Source of the DNA: WGOA01 sp964429745
Lineage (GTDB): Bacteria; Bacteroidota; Bacteroidia; Chitinophagales; BACL12
Assembly (NCBI GenBank): GCA_964429745.1
Contig: CAYSDI010000005.1
Location: 4,645-68,644, forward strand
Direction: 5' to 3'
Length of the DNA stretch: 64,000 bases
Position numbers and translations under genes: made by a program. This document shows positions 16,682-24,433 of this stretch, piece after piece. A model generated the notes under the pieces. The model searched no databases and had not been told where the DNA came from. It was given only the letters and a program-made list of their open reading frames with translations. How positions within the stretch are numbered: the first letter of the stretch is position 1; the number at the start of each line of letters is the position of its first letter.

Positions 16682-17980
16682 TTACTCTTTTGAATGGACG
16701 CTGGCAGTTGCGCGTTCCATCACCTCCTGAAGCACTCGGGCCAAATGGTATACGTCTTCGTAGCGATTGTAGAGTGGAACAGGAGCCACCCGAATCACAT
16801 CGGGTTCGCGCCAGTCGGCAATGATGCCCGCTTGTTTGAGGGCTTCAAAGACTTCTTTTCCGCGCTGGCGAAATTGGATGGAAAGTTGGCAACCGCGCTG
16901 AGCGGGATCGGTGGGTGTGATAATGCGGAAGTCCGCGCTTTGGATTTGATTCAACAAATGCTCCAGGTAGCCTGTCAATTGTTCGCTTTTGGCCCGAAGG
17001 CGCTCCATACCGGCTTCGGCAAACAGGTCAAGGCTTGCGCGGTGTACCGCCATGGGCAGCACCGGAGCGTTGCTCATTTGCCAGCCGGCGGCTCCAGGTT
17101 GGGGCACAAATCCGGGTTCCATCAGAAAGCGCGTTTGCTCGGAATTGCCCCACCAACCGGCAAAACGCGGCAAGTCTGGTCGATCGGCATGCCGATCGTG
17201 CACAAAAACTCCGCTGACGCCGCCAGGCCCGGAATTCAGGTATTTGTAACTGCACCAGACGGCAAAGTCCACGTCCCAATCGTGCAGGCGAAGGGGCACA
17301 TTGCCCACGGCATGCGCCAGATCATATCCCACCACAGCTCCGGCTTCGCGCCCTGCTGCCGCGATGGCAGGCAGGTCAAAAAACTGGCCGCTGTAATAGT
17401 TCACCCCGCCAATCATAATCAGGGCCAGTTCCTGACCGTGCTCCCGAATAAAGGCCAGGATGTCTTCGGTTCGATGGGTTTGTTCGCCATTTCTGAGGGG
17501 GAGCTCCAGGAAGGCCTGCTCCGGATCGTATCCGTGAAAGCGCGCCTGCATTTCAACGGCGTATTGGTCCGAGGGAAAAGCCTTGGCTTCGAGCAATATT
17601 TTGTAGCGGGTAGGGGTGGGTCGGTAAAAACTGACCATCATCAGGTTCAGGTTCACCGACAGCGCGTTCATGACCACCACTTCGCGGGCAGAAGAAGCCC
17701 CGACCAATGCTGCTATTTGGTTCTCAACCGTGTGGTGGTAGTAGAGCCAGGGGTTGCGGCTGTGAACATGCCCTTCCACACCCAGCCGGGCCCAGTCTTC
17801 CAGTTCCGTGCGCACGTAATCCGCAGCACTGCGCGGTTGCAAGCCAAGACTGTTTCCGCAGAGGTACACAGCGGGTTTGCCGTTCCATTCCGGGTGGTGA
17901 AAACGGTCACGAAAACTTTTTAGCGGGTCTTGCTCGTCCAGTTGTTGGGCGAAGACCTGAGTATCTTCAAACAATAACAT
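16682..17980 (-). CDS. kynU: Kynureninase
   Basis: A 432-residue PLP-dependent hydrolase (aminotransferase class V fold). It cleaves 3-hydroxykynurenine to 3-hydroxyanthranilate and alanine, and kynurenine to anthranilate. Seen: YLCGNSLGLQPRSA near the N-terminus (family hallmark); WARLGVEGHVHSRNPW; GASSAREVVVMNALSVNLNLMM (cofactor phosphate region); GYDLAHAVGNVPL (the conserved Asp/His pair on the PLP ring); DFAVWCSYKYLNSGPGG (Schiff-base Lys in SYKYLN); FAGWWGNSEQTRFLM. Length matches the family (about 420-430). It starts 29 bp after the 3-hydroxyanthranilate dioxygenase gene, behind a perfect palindrome, and its stop is 2 bp from a possible GTG start of the GH13 gene. Confidence 0.95.
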   Translation of the reverse strand: MLLFEDTQVFAQQLDEQDPLKSFRDRFHHPEWNGKPAVYLCGNSLGLQPRSAADYVRTELEDWARLGVEGHVHSRNPWLYYHHTVENQIAALVGASSAREVVVMNALSVNLNLMMVSFYRPTPTRYKILLEAKAFPSDQYAVEMQARFHGYDPEQAFLELPLRNGEQTHRTEDILAFIREHGQELALIMIGGVNYYSGQFFDLPAIAAAGREAGAVVGYDLAHAVGNVPLRLHDWDVDFAVWCSYKYLNSGPGGVSGVFVHDRHADRPDLPRFAGWWGNSEQTRFLMEPGFVPQPGAAGWQMSNAPVLPMAVHRASLDLFAEAGMERLRAKSEQLTGYLEHLLNQIQSADFRIITPTDPAQRGCQLSIQFRQRGKEVFEALKQAGIIADWREPDVIRVAPVPLYNRYEDVYHLARVLQEVMERATASVHSKE

Positions 17981-17994
17981 ATTTATTTATATGG

Positions 17995-18013
17995 ATAACA
18001 TAAATTATGTTAT
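17995..18013. promoter_or_regulatory. 19-nt perfect palindrome before kynureninase
   Basis: ATAACATAAATTATGTTAT is a perfect inverted repeat around one central A, overlapping the stop codon of the dioxygenase gene and lying 14 bp upstream of the kynureninase ATG. A further ATAACAT copy lies at 17975-17981, across the ATG. The ATGTTAT element also makes up the palindromes near 23.86 kb. It is a candidate operator; the regulator is not known. Confidence 0.5.
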
Positions 18014-18540
18014 GGAGAAGGTGGCTTTGGCGGCTCCATGACAGCGCCGCAGGAATTGCAGGTGCGGTGCTGTTCATTTTCGTAAAAGCGGGCCATGACC
18101 GGCGGCAGTTGTTTGACGATGTCCGTCATTTCGAAATACTCATCGTAGAGTTTGTTGCCGCAGTTTTCGCAAAACCAAAGCAGGCCATCTTTTTCACCTG
18201 GACTGCGGTGCAATTCCATGACCAGGCCGACGCTGCCAGCAGGGCGTTGGGGAGAATGCGGCACTTTGGGGGGCAGCAGAAAAATTTCACCCTGCTTGAT
18301 AGGGATAGCCACCGGCTTACCTTCGTCGATGACGCGAAGCACCATGTCCCCTTCCATCATGTAGTAAAACTCTTCGGTTTCGTTGTAGTGGTAGTCTTTG
18401 CGGCCATTCGGGCCTCCAACGACCATAACGATGAAGTCTTGGTTGTCATCGTACACCACCTGGTTGCCAACGGGTGGTTTGAGGCGGTCCCGGTGGTCGT
18501 TGATCCACTGCTGGAAATTGATCGGTTTGCGCAATGCCAT
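18010..18540 (-). CDS. nbaC: 3-hydroxyanthranilate 3,4-dioxygenase
   Basis: A 176-residue cupin-fold extradiol dioxygenase. It opens the ring of 3-hydroxyanthranilate with O2 to give 2-amino-3-carboxymuconate 6-semialdehyde (ACMS). Fe(II) ligands line up as His51 and Glu57 in DYHYNETEEFYYMMEGD and His95 in PPKVPHSPQRP. The C-terminal rubredoxin-like metal site of the bacterial enzymes is present as two CxxC motifs: WFCENCGNKLYDEYF and RTCNSCGAVMEPP. Length matches the Cupriavidus-type enzyme (about 174). It lies between the Nramp-like transporter (75 bp upstream) and kynureninase. Assignment is firm from motifs and context. Confidence 0.95.
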   Translation of the reverse strand: MALRKPINFQQWINDHRDRLKPPVGNQVVYDDNQDFIVMVVGGPNGRKDYHYNETEEFYYMMEGDMVLRVIDEGKPVAIPIKQGEIFLLPPKVPHSPQRPAGSVGLVMELHRSPGEKDGLLWFCENCGNKLYDEYFEMTDIVKQLPPVMARFYENEQHRTCNSCGAVMEPPKPPSP

Positions 18541-18615
18541 GACGCAGAGTTTTGGCTTTTTTGGCCCGGCGGTATCCCAGGCTATTGTCGTAAAGGTAAG
18601 GCTTTCGGTGGCCCC

Positions 18616-19908
18616 TTAACGCACCACCAGATAGTACACACTAAAGCCCGCCAGGTAGAGCATGCCCAGCCAGCTTAGCGCCCGCAGCGCGCGACCCGGC
18701 CGCGCAGCTTCCGGGGTGTGTTTGCCGGTGACCAGCGCGTAATTGGCCAGGGCAAAAAACGGTGCGGTCAGAAAAGACAGCAACGTGGCCAGGTCCACAA
18801 GGCTGCGCAGATCGGCGGCGAACGAGCGGATGAGCAATAGGCCTCCACCCGCTACAACGAACAAAAGCAACGGGTAGAGCCAGGCCCGTCTGCTCTGATC
18901 GCTGCTGTCTGGCTGTGGAGAGGACTGGGGCCCTTCGCCCAAAAGCAACAGCGACTGGCGAAGCACGCGGGGCATAGCATCCAATACGGTAAGCGTAGTG
19001 CTGAACATGGTGGCTAACGCGGCAACGGCCATGGCAGCACCGGCCCAGGGGCCCAGCGCGGTCCGGTACAAATCAATCAACAAAGCCGAAAAATCAGCCG
19101 GAGCGGAAGGAAAATTTGGTGTGCTGCCGTAAAGCATCCGGGCACCCAACAGCACAAAAACCACGGCCAGCAAAGCGGTGCCAGCGTACCCAACCCGAAA
19201 GTCAAACAGCGCGTCGCGGAGCGAAAAGTCTGGCTGGGTTCGGCGTTTTTCCAGCGCCCAGACAGAGTGCCAAACCGACAGGTCAATAGGAGCCGGCATC
19301 CAACCCATGAGCCCGATGAGGAAAATTACGGCCAGCGGATCGGAGAAGTGAAACGTTTTGAAAGGTCCGGGAGCGGGGAGCGCTGGCTGGCTGAAGGCCG
19401 CCGCGGTAGCCACGAGCGTGGCGATGCTGAGGAGGACCACGATGACTTTCATGCTGCTGTCCAACAAGCGATAGCGCCCAGCCAGGAGAAGCGCGGCGCT
19501 GACCAGCAAAACGAGCGCACTCATGTGCCAGGGAATCATCGCAGTGCCCAGAACGTGTTGGAGCAACGCCGCAGTGACCCCGGTAACGGCGGCTTGCACG
19601 GTGAAGACGGTTGCCAGGGTCAGCAGCAGGTACAAGGCCAGCACCGCATAGCCGAGGCGTTTGTAGCCGACCAACAGGCTCTCGCCGGTGGCCAGGGCGT
19701 AGCGCGGACCAAATTCAAAGAAGGGGTACTTTAAGGCGTTGGCCACCACTACCGCGAGCAGCAGACCAAGCCCGTATTCTGCCCCGGCTCTAGTGCTTTG
19801 GTAAATGTGCGATACACCAATGGCGCTGCCTGCAAACAACAGCCCGGGACCAAGGCGATGCCACCAGCGCACGGCGGTGCGAAGCGGAGGGTTAGCGACC
19901 TCTGGCAT
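18616..19908 (-). CDS. Nramp-fold (LeuT-like) transporter lacking canonical metal ligands
   Basis: A 430-residue polytopic membrane protein, about 11 hydrophobic segments, aligning with Nramp transporters from its first helix (GPGLLFAGSAIGVSHIYQS, then RAGAEYGLGLLL). In true Nramp proteins the TM1 motif is DPGN. Position by position it reads GVSH here, and the TM6 MPH motif reads WMPAPIDLSVWHS, so Asp, Asn and His metal ligands are gone while the Met stays. The protein is therefore probably not an ordinary Mn/Fe importer. Its place between TlpA-like and 3-hydroxyanthranilate dioxygenase genes (2 bp after the former) suggests a substrate linked to tryptophan catabolism, since the LeuT fold also carries amino acids. 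That is inference only. Confidence 0.75.
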   Translation of the reverse strand: MPEVANPPLRTAVRWWHRLGPGLLFAGSAIGVSHIYQSTRAGAEYGLGLLLAVVVANALKYPFFEFGPRYALATGESLLVGYKRLGYAVLALYLLLTLATVFTVQAAVTGVTAALLQHVLGTAMIPWHMSALVLLVSAALLLAGRYRLLDSSMKVIVVLLSIATLVATAAAFSQPALPAPGPFKTFHFSDPLAVIFLIGLMGWMPAPIDLSVWHSVWALEKRRTQPDFSLRDALFDFRVGYAGTALLAVVFVLLGARMLYGSTPNFPSAPADFSALLIDLYRTALGPWAGAAMAVAALATMFSTTLTVLDAMPRVLRQSLLLLGEGPQSSPQPDSSDQSRRAWLYPLLLFVVAGGGLLLIRSFAADLRSLVDLATLLSFLTAPFFALANYALVTGKHTPEAARPGRALRALSWLGMLYLAGFSVYYLVVR

Positions 19909-19910
19909 GC

Positions 19911-21380
19911 TTAACTCTCCGGAACCGTTGCACTTTTCAAGGCGCGCAGCAGGTCAGCGACTTTTCCGGAAGTAGGGCGCGGAGCCTGGACATCGGAAAT
20001 GGTGCCGTCCGGAGCGATGAGCATAAAGCGCGGTATGCCGTCAATCTGGTAGCGCTTGACCACTTCGGATTGCCATGCGCCGTCTGTGAAAATCTGCAGA
20101 CCACCCAATTGCTCTTCGGCCACCATGGCTTGCCAGTCATCTTTGTTGTCATCGACCGAGATTGACATCAGCACCACGGATTCGTCGCCGGCAAATTCTT
20201 TCTGAAGGGTTGCTAAGGCGGGGATCTCCGCGCGGCAGGGGCCACACCAGGTAGCCCAAACGTCAACGTACACGGCTTTGCCTTTGAGGTCGCTCAGCGC
20301 GACGCGCGTGCCATCCGGCCTAACTCCGGCAAAGTCAGGCGCTGGTTTGCCGCTGCCTAGGGTTTGCCAGTTGCGGTATAGTTTTTCCAGTTCGTCATGT
20401 TCCGGGCCTGGAATGGCGCTGGCTGCATAGCGTTCGTGAAGGGGAGCGGCGCCCTCGGGTCCTTCATACCGCAGGTAGTCGCGCAACACCGATCCGACCA
20501 ACTTGGCTTGAATGGCCTCGTTTTGGAAGGTTTGTTTGACTAAATCCATCTGCTTTAGCGACAGCGCAACGGGGTCTTCGCTGGCCGGGGTGGCCGAAGC
20601 CGCTTCGTTAGCGTTTTCTGGCGCGTTTTCTTTAGCGGCTTCTTTAACGGCCAATGCGCCCAAATAGCTGGAAGCGAACGATTCAAACACGCTCGACGAG
20701 ACGTTCCAGTCGTTGTTTAAGTCCAATTGCTTGGCAAAATTCCAGAACCCGTCGCTGGGTTCAAAGGTCGGGTCGCTGGCATAGTAGCGGTGGTATTCGG
20801 GGTAATTGGCCATTTCGCCCGCCCAGGTGAACTCCAATTCCAGCTTTTCCCGCTGGGTAAAGTATTCCTCCAATCCTTCAGCATCCAGGTCAGCCATTAG
20901 CTTGTCTTGGCGTTCCCTAGCCTGCTGCACAAAAGCAGTCTCATCCAGCTCATAAGGGTTGGTTTCGCTTTGCAAGGCTGCGTTGCGGACCATTTTGGCC
21001 GCCATGTAGGTGTTGATGTCGGAGCCTGCACCAGAATAGGTCAGCGTCAGGTCGAATTGGGTAGCGTCCAGGCGCAACTGTAGCGAATCACCCGGGCGGA
21101 AGTACGCTAAGGTGAACTCCGGGCCGATGCGAATGCGGGCATATTCGGCCTGCTCCAGGTCAAAGACCAGCGAAAAACGGCCTTCGGCATCCAGTTCGGT
21201 AGCGTACACCGAATCGGCGATGTTGATGGAGGCGTTGGTCCCGGAGGGATTAGTGATGGTACCCACCAGCACCGTGCGCAGGGGCCCTTGCCCCGTTTCT
21301 TCCTCGTCCCCGCCGGAGGCACAACCGGGCGCAAATGCCAGGAGGCTCATAAACATCAGGCAAACGGCTGTTTTCTGCAT
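19911..21380 (-). CDS. TlpA/ResA-like thioredoxin-fold lipoprotein
   Basis: A 489-residue protein with start at ATG 21380, which gives a lipoprotein signal (MQKTAVCLMFMSLLAFAPGC). The N-terminal part (about 30-130) is a DUF4369-like beta region (VGTITNPSGTNASINIAD...SVYATELDAEGRFSL). A helical middle follows, then a C-terminal AhpC/TSA-Redoxin domain (about 345-489) with YVDVWATWCGPCRAEIPAL (redox CxxC) and the cis-Pro region DGIPRFMLIAPDG. Such proteins reduce disulfides on the periplasmic side. It sits 2 bp before the Nramp-like gene, suggesting co-translation, and is divergent from the SDR gene across a 204-bp gap. Confidence 0.85.
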   Translation of the reverse strand: MQKTAVCLMFMSLLAFAPGCASGGDEEETGQGPLRTVLVGTITNPSGTNASINIADSVYATELDAEGRFSLVFDLEQAEYARIRIGPEFTLAYFRPGDSLQLRLDATQFDLTLTYSGAGSDINTYMAAKMVRNAALQSETNPYELDETAFVQQARERQDKLMADLDAEGLEEYFTQREKLELEFTWAGEMANYPEYHRYYASDPTFEPSDGFWNFAKQLDLNNDWNVSSSVFESFASSYLGALAVKEAAKENAPENANEAASATPASEDPVALSLKQMDLVKQTFQNEAIQAKLVGSVLRDYLRYEGPEGAAPLHERYAASAIPGPEHDELEKLYRNWQTLGSGKPAPDFAGVRPDGTRVALSDLKGKAVYVDVWATWCGPCRAEIPALATLQKEFAGDESVVLMSISVDDNKDDWQAMVAEEQLGGLQIFTDGAWQSEVVKRYQIDGIPRFMLIAPDGTISDVQAPRPTSGKVADLLRALKSATVPES

Positions 21381-21584
21381 GCGCCGCGCAACAGTGCTGG
21401 AGAAGGGGAAGCGGGAGGGCCTTGAGGCTAACTGGCGCAATGCCTGAAAAGGGTTTGGAAGCATCATAGCGATGAAAATAGTTATAATTCGGCGCAACTG
21501 CGGAGCGATTCCGGTTAGATTTTGCCGGATGAGCACAGCGCTTGTTGCAAGTTCCTCCTAGTTTAGCCCTCTATTCTACGGATT

Positions 21585-22376
21585 ATGAGCAAGGAATTGA
21601 TTGGGCTGCATGCCCTGGTTTGCGGGGCCAGCCGCGGTATCGGACAAGCTTGCGCCCTTGCCTTGGCCAATGCGGGAGCTTCGGTTACCTGTGCAGCCCG
21701 CAGCGAGGAAGGGTTGAAGGCGGTGGTGCAAGATTTGGACAGGAGCAGCGGGCAGGAGCACGGCTGGCTGGCGGCTGATTTCAGCAAGCCTTCTTTGTTG
21801 GGCGAAGGGCTACAGGCCCACCTGGCAAGGGTTTCGGTGCCTTTTCACATTTTGCTGAACAATACCGGTGGCCCCCCGGCCGGACCAGTGGCAGAGGCGG
21901 ACGAAGAGGATTTTCGCCGGGCCTTCAACCAGCATTTGGTCAGCAACCACGTGCTGGTCAAGGCCTTGTTGCCCGGCATGAAGCAGCATGGTTACGGGCG
22001 AATTGTCAATATGATTTCCACGTCAGTCAAGCAGCCTTTGCCGGGGCTGGGGGTGAGCAACACCGTGCGCGGAGCGGTGGCCAATTGGGCTAAGACGCTG
22101 GCCAACGAATTGGCGGTGCACGGCATTACAGTCAATAACGTGCTGCCTGGCGCTACCCGCACCGAGCGGCTGGCGGAGATTATCCGCGACCAGGCTGCGC
22201 GAACCGGCCGCAGCGAAAGCGAGGTAGCGGCAGCCATGCAAAGCCATATCCCCATGAATCGGTTTGCTGAACCTGCCGAAATAGCCGCGGCAGTTGTCTT
22301 TCTGGTGTCGCCATCGGCCAGCTACATTACCGGAATCAACCTGCCGGTTGATGGGGGCCGCACGGCAAGCCTCTGA
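21585..22376 (+). CDS. SDR-fold protein lacking the catalytic Tyr-Lys pair
   Basis: A 263-residue Rossmann protein of the short-chain dehydrogenase/reductase fold. It has cofactor loop LVCGASRGIGQACALALANAG, central NNTGGPPAGPV (NNAG-like) and VNNVLPGATRTERL. Where SDRs carry YxxxK it reads STSVKQPLPGLGVSNTVRGA, aligning Ser for Tyr and Arg for Lys. This matches an SDR subgroup with an imperfect tetrad that I recall as beta-ketoacyl-ACP-reductase-like. It heads the rightward trio SDR-ALDH-RidA in the kynurenine island (20 bp to the ALDH). The reaction cannot be stated; it may act on a muconate intermediate or have lost oxidoreductase activity. Confidence 0.85.
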   Translation: MSKELIGLHALVCGASRGIGQACALALANAGASVTCAARSEEGLKAVVQDLDRSSGQEHGWLAADFSKPSLLGEGLQAHLARVSVPFHILLNNTGGPPAGPVAEADEEDFRRAFNQHLVSNHVLVKALLPGMKQHGYGRIVNMISTSVKQPLPGLGVSNTVRGAVANWAKTLANELAVHGITVNNVLPGATRTERLAEIIRDQAARTGRSESEVAAAMQSHIPMNRFAEPAEIAAAVVFLVSPSASYITGINLPVDGGRTASL

Positions 22377-22396
22377 GCACGCCCTAACTTTGTACT

Positions 22397-23848
22397 ATGA
22401 ACGCTTTGCTCAACATCCTAAATTTCATTGATGGTGAGTTTGTTCCCTCGGTTAGCGAAACCTGGCTGGATAATTTTGAACCCGCCACGGGCGCAGTCTA
22501 TTCGCTGATGGCGGACTCTGATGCACGGGATGTGGACGTTGCGCTGCGCGCCGCGGAAAAGGCCTTTCCCGCGTGGAGTCAAATGCCAGCAGCAGAGCGA
22601 TCGCGGATTTTGCTGCGCATAGCTGAAGGTATTGACAACCGCATGGACGAGTTGGCACACGCCGAAAGCAAAGACAGCGGCAAGCCGGTGGAACTGGCGC
22701 GCACCGTGGACATCCCCCGGGCGCGCGATAACTTCCATTTTTTTGGTACAGCCGTGATGCATTTCGCCTCCGAAAGCCATGCCGTTCCTGGACAGGCCAT
22801 AAACTACACGCTGCGTCAGCCGTTGGGCACCGTGGCCTGTATTTCGCCGTGGAACCTTCCGCTGTACTTGTTCACGTGGAAGATTGCGCCGGCCCTTGCG
22901 GCGGGAAATTGTGTAGTGGCCAAGCCTTCCGAAATTACCCCGGCCACGGCATGGTTACTGGCTGACATAGCCCGTAATGCGGGTTTGCCGCCGGGGGTGC
23001 TCAACATCGTGCACGGTTTGGGCACCAAAGTTGGGGCGGCTTTGGTGGATCACCCTTCTGTGAAAGCCATCAGTTTTACCGGAGGCACCAAAACCGGCGA
23101 AGCCATCGCGCGCAGCGCTGCTCCCCGCTTCAAGAAACTGAGTTTAGAATTGGGGGGCAAGAACCCCAACCTGATTTTCGCAGATTGCAATTATGAACAG
23201 GCCTTGCAAACGTCGGTTCGTTCCAGCTTCTCCAACCAGGGCCAGATTTGTCTGTGCGGCAGCCGCATTTATGTGGAAAGACCTTTGTACGAACGCTTTA
23301 GCCGCGACTTTATTGAGCGGGTATCGGCCCTGATTCAGGGCGATCCACTGCAGACCCAAACCCAACAGGGCGCAGTGGTTTCTCAGGCCCATTTCGATAA
23401 GGTGATGGCAGGCATCGCGCTGGCGCGCGAGGAAGGTGGGGTGGTCTTGACGGGGGGCAAGGCGTTCAAGCCTAAAGGCCGCTGCGCAAAGGGTTGGTTC
23501 ATTGAGCCAACGGTTATTGAAGGGCTGGCTCCGGGTTGCCGCACCAACCGGGAGGAGATTTTCGGACCGGTGGTCACGCTCCAACCCTTTGACACCGAAG
23601 AGGAAGCACTGGCACTGGCCAACGATGTAGACTATGGACTTGCAGCCACAGTCTGGACGCAAAACCTGGATCGTGCACACCGCATGGCTGAGCGCATCCA
23701 TGCCGGCGTGATTTGGATCAATTGCTGGTTGTTGCGCGATCTGCGCACGCCATTTGGCGGCATGCGCGACTCCGGCGTAGGCCGCGAAGGGGGCTGGGAA
23801 GCTATGCGGTTTTTTACGGAGCCTAAAAATGTTTGCATAAAGTATTAA
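22397..23848 (+). CDS. Aldehyde dehydrogenase, probable 2-aminomuconate 6-semialdehyde dehydrogenase
   Basis: A 483-residue NAD-dependent aldehyde dehydrogenase. Visible: SPWNLPLYLFTWKIAPALAAGN (substrate/NAD region), FTGGTKTGEAIA, LELGGKNPNLIFADC (general-base Glu) and FSNQGQICLCGSRIYVER (catalytic Cys in GQICLCGS). EEIFGPVVTLQPF follows. The GQICLCGSR form is the one seen in the 2-hydroxymuconate/2-aminomuconate semialdehyde group (ALDH8-like), and its neighbours in this island support 2-aminomuconate semialdehyde as substrate. It lies between the SDR-like and RidA-like genes. TAACTTTG ends 4 nt before the ATG. I am confident of the family and moderately confident of the substrate. Confidence 0.9.
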   Translation: MNALLNILNFIDGEFVPSVSETWLDNFEPATGAVYSLMADSDARDVDVALRAAEKAFPAWSQMPAAERSRILLRIAEGIDNRMDELAHAESKDSGKPVELARTVDIPRARDNFHFFGTAVMHFASESHAVPGQAINYTLRQPLGTVACISPWNLPLYLFTWKIAPALAAGNCVVAKPSEITPATAWLLADIARNAGLPPGVLNIVHGLGTKVGAALVDHPSVKAISFTGGTKTGEAIARSAAPRFKKLSLELGGKNPNLIFADCNYEQALQTSVRSSFSNQGQICLCGSRIYVERPLYERFSRDFIERVSALIQGDPLQTQTQQGAVVSQAHFDKVMAGIALAREEGGVVLTGGKAFKPKGRCAKGWFIEPTVIEGLAPGCRTNREEIFGPVVTLQPFDTEEEALALANDVDYGLAATVWTQNLDRAHRMAERIHAGVIWINCWLLRDLRTPFGGMRDSGVGREGGWEAMRFFTEPKNVCIKY

Positions 23849-23849
23849 A

Positions 23850-23884
23850 TGTTATGCATAACAAATAAAATGTTATGCATAACA
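23850..23884. promoter_or_regulatory. Paired 14-nt palindromes before the RidA-like gene
   Basis: TGTTATGCATAACA, a perfect palindrome, occurs at 23850-23863 and 23871-23884, exactly 21 bp apart (two helical turns). A third, degenerate copy (TGTTTGCATAAAGT) lies about 21 bp further upstream in the last codons of the dehydrogenase gene. The layout suits a dimeric regulator binding side by side. It shares its half-site with the palindrome before kynureninase. Confidence 0.5.
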
Positions 23885-23904
23885 ATTTCTTTAAATATTC
23901 TGCC

Positions 23905-24327
23905 ATGACTTCCTACAACTCCGATGATGCCCCCGCCCCGGTTGGGCTCTATCCACACGCCCGCCGTGTGGGCGACTTGCTTTTCTTATCCGGCATTGGA
24001 CCGCGCAGTGCAGACGGCAAGAGCATACCGGGATTGGAACTGGATGCCAGCGGCAATTTTGTGAGTTTCGACTTCGAGGCGCAGTGTCTCTCGGTGTTCC
24101 GCAACGTTAAGGCGGTGCTCAAGGCGTCCGATGCGCTTTGGGAAGACCTGGTGGATGTAACGGTCTTTTTGACGGACATGAAGCGCGATTTCCACACCTA
24201 CAACCGGGTGTACGCGGAGTATTTCAAGGACCACCAGCCTTGCCGCACCACGGTAGAAATCAGCAGTTTGCCCACGCCCATTGCCATCGAGATCAAGTGC
24301 ATTGCTTACCTGGGTTCCAGGGTGTAG
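23905..24327 (+). CDS. RidA/YjgF-family protein, probable 2-aminomuconate deaminase
   Basis: A 140-residue protein of the RidA (YjgF/YER057c/UK114) family; start ATG 23905. The core motifs are APVGLYPHARRVGDLLFLSGIGPR, LKASDALWEDLVDVTVFLTDMKRDF, and the C-terminal PCRTTVEISSLPTPIAIEIKCIAY with the conserved Arg that binds the substrate carboxylate. Some RidA relatives hydrolyse 2-aminomuconate to 4-oxalocrotonate plus ammonia. Placement directly after the semialdehyde dehydrogenase makes that role likely, though general enamine/imine deaminase activity is the alternative. It is slightly longer than classical RidA (about 128), which fits the aminomuconate deaminase type. Confidence 0.85.
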   Translation: MTSYNSDDAPAPVGLYPHARRVGDLLFLSGIGPRSADGKSIPGLELDASGNFVSFDFEAQCLSVFRNVKAVLKASDALWEDLVDVTVFLTDMKRDFHTYNRVYAEYFKDHQPCRTTVEISSLPTPIAIEIKCIAYLGSRV

Positions 24328-24372
24328 GCCAACCGCTTGGGCACTGCACTCCAGCCTCTTTCTTCAACCTTT

Positions 24373-24432
24373 TCTCAAGCCCGCCGACAAGCCCTCCGTC
24401 AAGCCTCCCGTCAAGCCCTCCGTCAAGCCCTA
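24373..24432. repeat. Intergenic 12-bp tandem array
   Basis: Five near-identical 12-bp units such as CGTCAAGCCCTC and CGTCAAGCCTCC, with TCTCAAGCCCGC first, in the convergent gap between the RidA-like and tryptophan dioxygenase genes. The sequence differs from the array near 16.5 kb, but the period and the central CAA are shared. Confidence 0.8.
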
Positions 24433-24433
24433 A

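Noticed and set aside
15617..16693. Plus-strand open frame across the GH13 gene and the N gap
   Set aside because: Antisense to clear GH13 motifs and continued only because Ns cannot produce stops.
12327..24432. Tandem arrays considered as CRISPR
   Set aside because: Units are 12-13 bp with no spacers and no cas genes nearby.
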